From positions 1 to 9,634 of the forward strand of contig JAJPYK010000186.1 in assembly GCA_021205005.1 (NCBI GenBank): DNA of 9,634 bases. Reading direction: 5' to 3'. Source of the DNA: Paraprevotella sp. (GTDB taxonomy: Bacteria; Bacteroidota; Bacteroidia; Bacteroidales; Bacteroidaceae). Below are positions 6,292 to 9,634 of the stretch, one piece after another (the stretch's first letter is position 1; each line of letters begins with the position of its first letter). The notes beneath the pieces are model-generated. The model saw only the letters and a list, made by a program, of their open reading frames with translations, did no database searches and had not been told where the DNA came from. Both the position numbers and the translations under genes were made by a program.

Positions 6292-9129
6292 TTATTTGAT
6301 TACGATGTTCACAATTCGCTTAGGTACGATGATAATCTTGACGATTTGTTTGCCTTCGATGTATTTTTGCGTTTGGCTGTCGTTTAATACGGTCTTTTCT
6401 ATCGTTTCAGCGTCTGCGTCTGCCGGAAAATCTAACGTAAAGCGGGTCTTTCCGTTGAAAGAGATACTTAATTTTATGCTGTCTTCCACCAAGTATTCTT
6501 CTTTCCACTGTGGCCATTCGGCATCGCATATACTTCCTTCCTCTCCTAAAGCATGCCATAATTCTTCGGCCATGTGGGGAGCGAAAGGTGCAATGAGTAT
6601 GATGAGAGTCCGTAATATGCTCTTATTGCGGCATTTTTGCTGCGAAAGTTCGTTTACGCAGATCATGAAGGCACTGATCGACGTATTATAGGAAAAGGCC
6701 TCAATGTCGGTTGTCACCTTTTTAATGAGCTTATGTAGCGATTTTAAAGAGTCTTTTTCGGGTTCTCCCGCTTCGGGCGTGAATTGTCCGGAACGGTCGT
6801 AAAATAAAGTCCAAAGCTTCTTCAGGAAGCGGTGACAACCGTCGATTCCGTTGGTATCCCATGGTTTGCTCTGTTCTACTGGTCCCAGGAACATTTCGTA
6901 AAGACGTAAAGTATCGGCACCGAACTTCTCTACGATCATATAGGGATTCACTACGTTGAACATACTCTTGCTCATTTTCTCGATGGCCCATCCGCAAATG
7001 TATTTTCCGTTTTCTAAAATGAATTCGGCATTCTGGTATTCGGGTATCCATCGACGGAAAGCTTCGGTATCGAGCACGTCGCCCGATACGATGTTGACGT
7101 CTACATGTAAGGGCGTAGTGTCGTATTGGTATTTTAAGTTGAGTGAGACAAAAGTATTGGTATCTTTTATACGATAGACAAAATTGCTTCGCCCTTGTAT
7201 CATTCCTTGGTTAATCAATTTTTGGAAGGGTTCTTCTTTGCAACTGTATGCGTAGTCGTGAAGAATTTTATTCCAAAAACGACTGTAAATCAAATGTCCC
7301 GTAGCATGTTCCGTACCGCCTACATATAAGTCTACGTTTTGCCAGTAAGCATCAATGTCTTTGTCTACCAATGCCTTGTCGTTTTTGGGGTCCATGTAGC
7401 GCAGGTAATAGGCTGAACTTCCGGCAAATCCCGGCATGGTATTTAGTTCAAGCGGAAAAACGGTTTCGTTGTCGATGCGCGAATTTTCCGTAACGCAATG
7501 ATTTACCGTATCCCATGCCCATACCGTGGCATGTCCCAATGGAGGCTCTCCGCTTTCGGTAGGCAGGAATTTGCTCACTTCCGGCAGTTCCAACGGCAAA
7601 CATTCTTCGGGAATCATATAAGGTATTCCGTCTTTATAATAGACGGGAAACGGCTCACCCCAGTAGCGTTGGCGGCTGAAGATGGCGTCGCGTAAACGGT
7701 AATTCACTTTGACTCGTCCCAAATGATGAGTTTTAACGTATTCTTTAGTTGCGGCTATGGCCTCTTTGATGGTCAGTCCGTTGAGAGAAAAATCAATATA
7801 AGGCTTGACATCCTTTCGGGGGGAATTGGTGACGATGCCTTCTTTTGCATCGAAGCTTTCTTCGCTTACGTCGCATCCTTCCACTAAAGGTATGATAGGC
7901 AGATTGAAGTGTCGCGCAAAAGCATAGTCACGGCTGTCGTGTGCCGGTACAGCCATGATGGCTCCCGTACCGTATCCTGCCAATACATAGTCGCTGATCC
8001 AAATGGGAATGGCTTCTCCGGTGAAAGGATTAATGGCGTAAGAGCCCGAAAATACGCCGGTTACACGTCGGTCGGCGATACGTTCGCGTTCCGTACGCTT
8101 TTTGGTGGCATCAAGATAAGCATCCACTTCTGTCTGCTGTGCAGCCGTCGTTACTTCCGGAACTAATTCGCTTTCGGGTGCCAAAACCATAAATGTCACG
8201 CCGAACATCGTGTCGGCACGGGTCGTGAAGATGGTAAATTCTTTGTAGCTGTCTTTGACTTTGAACCGTACTTCCGTTCCTTCCGAGCGTCCGATCCAAT
8301 TGCGTTGGGTCTCTTTCAACGAATCGGTCCAATCAATAGTTTCCAGCCCGTCCAGCAGACGCTGTGCGTATGCACTGACTCTCAGAAACCACTGACGCAT
8401 TTTCTTTTGTACGACCGGGTATCCGCCGCGTTCGCTCACACCGTCTACCACTTCGTCATTGGCCAGCACCGTTCCTAATTTCGGGCACCAGTTGACCATG
8501 GTTTCTCCTAAGTAAGCTATGCGATAGTTCATCAGTGTTTCCTGCTGTGTCCTTTCATTCATCGCATTCCAGTCTGCGGCAGTGAAGCGAAGTTCCTCAC
8601 TGCATGCCACGTTTAAACCTTCTGTACCTTTTTGGCTCAGGTGTTCGATCAGTTCTTCTATGGGACGTGCTTTCAGACAAGCATTGCAATAGAAACTATT
8701 GAACATTTTTTGGAAAGCCCATTGCGTCCAATGGTAATAAGAGGAATCGCAGGTACGTATTTCTCTGTCCCAATCGAAACTGAATCCGATCTTGTCGAGT
8801 TGTTCGCGATAGCGTTGAATATTGGCTGCCGTAGTTACGGCCGGATGCTGCCCTGTCTGAATTGCATATTGTTCGGCAGGCAGACCGTAGGCATCGTATC
8901 CCATGGGATTCAGTACATTGAAACCTTGCAAACGTTTGTAACGTGCGTAAATGTCTGAAGCAATATACCCTAACGGATGACCTACATGAAGACCTGCTCC
9001 GCTGGGATAAGGGAACATGTTGAGGACATAGAATTTCTTTTTGTCTTTATTCTCCGTTACTTTATACGTATGGTGTTCCACCCAATATTTTTGCCATTTG
9101 GGTTCTATTTCTCTGAACTTATATTCCAT
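6292..9129 (-). CDS. leuS: Leucyl-tRNA synthetase
   Basis: This is a complete 945-residue class I synthetase that charges tRNA-Leu with leucine in the cytoplasm. The ATP-binding HIGH motif is HVGH (48-51), in [15 protein letters not shown]. The KMSKS loop is at 718-722, preceded by GWAIE. The CP1 editing domain is present, with TTRADT (302-307) and [16 protein letters not shown], where Asp398 fits the conserved editing aspartate. [17 protein letters not shown] and [20 protein letters not shown] match the catalytic core, and an anticodon-binding domain fills the C-terminus. Compared with the E. coli enzyme there is extra sequence at about 149-205 before NWCP and at about 646-717 before KMSKS; both resemble insertions I know from Bacteroidetes LeuS. 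The start is supported by the family-typical N-terminus [13 protein letters not shown]. It lies 37 bp after the flavin reductase-like gene, with no evident promoter between them. Confidence 0.98.
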   Translation of the reverse strand: MEYKFREIEPKWQKYWVEHHTYKVTENKDKKKFYVLNMFPYPSGAGLHVGHPLGYIASDIYARYKRLQGFNVLNPMGYDAYGLPAEQYAIQTGQHPAVTTAANIQRYREQLDKIGFSFDWDREIRTCDSSYYHWTQWAFQKMFNSFYCNACLKARPIEELIEHLSQKGTEGLNVACSEELRFTAADWNAMNERTQQETLMNYRIAYLGETMVNWCPKLGTVLANDEVVDGVSERGGYPVVQKKMRQWFLRVSAYAQRLLDGLETIDWTDSLKETQRNWIGRSEGTEVRFKVKDSYKEFTIFTTRADTMFGVTFMVLAPESELVPEVTTAAQQTEVDAYLDATKKRTERERIADRRVTGVFSGSYAINPFTGEAIPIWISDYVLAGYGTGAIMAVPAHDSRDYAFARHFNLPIIPLVEGCDVSEESFDAKEGIVTNSPRKDVKPYIDFSLNGLTIKEAIAATKEYVKTHHLGRVKVNYRLRDAIFSRQRYWGEPFPVYYKDGIPYMIPEECLPLELPEVSKFLPTESGEPPLGHATVWAWDTVNHCVTENSRIDNETVFPLELNTMPGFAGSSAYYLRYMDPKNDKALVDKDIDAYWQNVDLYVGGTEHATGHLIYSRFWNKILHDYAYSCKEEPFQKLINQGMIQGRSNFVYRIKDTNTFVSLNLKYQYDTTPLHVDVNIVSGDVLDTEAFRRWIPEYQNAEFILENGKYICGWAIEKMSKSMFNVVNPYMIVEKFGADTLRLYEMFLGPVEQSKPWDTNGIDGCHRFLKKLWTLFYDRSGQFTPEAGEPEKDSLKSLHKLIKKVTTDIEAFSYNTSISAFMICVNELSQQKCRNKSILRTLIILIAPFAPHMAEELWHALGEEGSICDAEWPQWKEEYLVEDSIKLSISFNGKTRFTLDFPADADAETIEKTVLNDSQTQKYIEGKQIVKIIIVPKRIVNIVIK

Positions 9130-9166
9130 GTTACGATGAGTTTTGTTGTTTATTCGCCTTCTGTTT

Positions 9167-9634
9167 TTATGCTTCTTGGAGTAATGCCTCTATGATTTCG
9201 ATAATATACATTTTATGATAGCCGCCTTGATAACCGCCTTGTTTTCCTCCGTACCACTTTTCGTCGAGTGACGAGGCGATGAATTTCTCCGGTTTCAAGT
9301 CATCGGCATACAGTTTTTTGCAGACTAACGTAAGCCGAGCCTGTTGAAAAGCTATGCATTTTCCGTCTGTCACGGGTATAGGGGTCAGACCGCTTTCGTG
9401 CATCTTGTCCATATCTCTTCCCGATTTTGAACCGCATAGATTATATATATTGCGTGCTTCTTTTGAATGTCCTAAGAAAGAAAGGGTGATGTAATCGTTG
9501 GATTCCGTGAATTCAAACGTATAGCGTTCCGGACGGATAAAGACAAAAGCTACAGGTTTGTTCCATAACCACCCTATTCCACCCCATGATGCGGTCATCA
9601 TGTTGTAGCGATCGGCATCACCGGAGCATACTAT
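9167..9634 (-). CDS. Flavin reductase family protein, 5' end cut by the window edge
   Basis: The reading frame stays open to the right edge, giving 155 residues. A start at the internal ATG 9599-9601 is unlikely, because the upstream codons encode [16 protein letters not shown], the expected start of the FMN-binding split-barrel core in this family. Full-length relatives are about 190 residues, so roughly 35 are missing. Visible motifs are [31 protein letters not shown], a [11 protein letters not shown] stretch typical of this subgroup, and a Gly-rich [13 protein letters not shown] near the C-terminus before the final IIEIIEALL helix. Members bind FMN and reduce flavins or act as flavoproteins with other substrates; the particular role cannot be inferred here. 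It is followed 37 bp later by leuS on the same strand and may share its transcript. Confidence 0.85.
   Translation of the reverse strand: MVCSGDADRYNMMTASWGGIGWLWNKPVAFVFIRPERYTFEFTESNDYITLSFLGHSKEARNIYNLCGSKSGRDMDKMHESGLTPIPVTDGKCIAFQQARLTLVCKKLYADDLKPEKFIASSLDEKWYGGKQGGYQGGYHKMYIIEIIEALLQEA

Noticed and set aside
9130..9166. Promoter between the flavin reductase-like gene and leuS
   Set aside because: No TAnnTTTG or near match is present on the minus strand in this 37-bp gap.

Overview
The window looks like chromosomal DNA from a member of the Bacteroidales (Bacteroides or a close relative). The main evidence is the leucyl-tRNA synthetase, which carries the two insertions I know from Bacteroidetes LeuS. 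Supporting evidence is a PorZ-type protein with a type IX secretion sorting domain, a perfect TAnnTTTG promoter box, and weak or absent Shine-Dalgarno sequences. I cannot assign a genus from the sequence alone.

The left quarter (1-2426) is on the plus strand and looks like the end of a surface-polysaccharide or nucleotide-sugar locus. It holds a FemAB-like/GNAT acyltransferase and then a DegT/DnrJ/EryC1/StrS-type sugar aminotransferase. These two would plausibly make and N-acylate an amino sugar. They are separated by 254 bp that contain a very strong 29-bp inverted repeat and a possible promoter. No transposase, tRNA gene or CRISPR array is visible anywhere in the window.

The rest (2423-9634) is a minus-strand run. 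In transcription order it is: a flavin reductase-like gene cut by the right window edge, leuS, a hairpin terminator, a YitT/DUF2179 membrane protein, an RdgB/HAM1 non-canonical purine NTP pyrophosphatase, and a PorZ-like beta-propeller protein. The last three are spaced by 4 and 20 bp and are probably co-transcribed. Apart from PorZ these are housekeeping functions: leucine charging, nucleotide-pool cleaning and a membrane protein of unknown role.

The two blocks meet tail to tail at 2423-2426, where the stop codons of the aminotransferase and the PorZ-like gene overlap by 4 bp and leave no room for a terminator. Most of the window is ordinary. The most notable points are the long perfect hairpin in the sugar-gene gap and the PorZ-like gene carrying a T9SS sorting domain in an operon with unrelated housekeeping genes.
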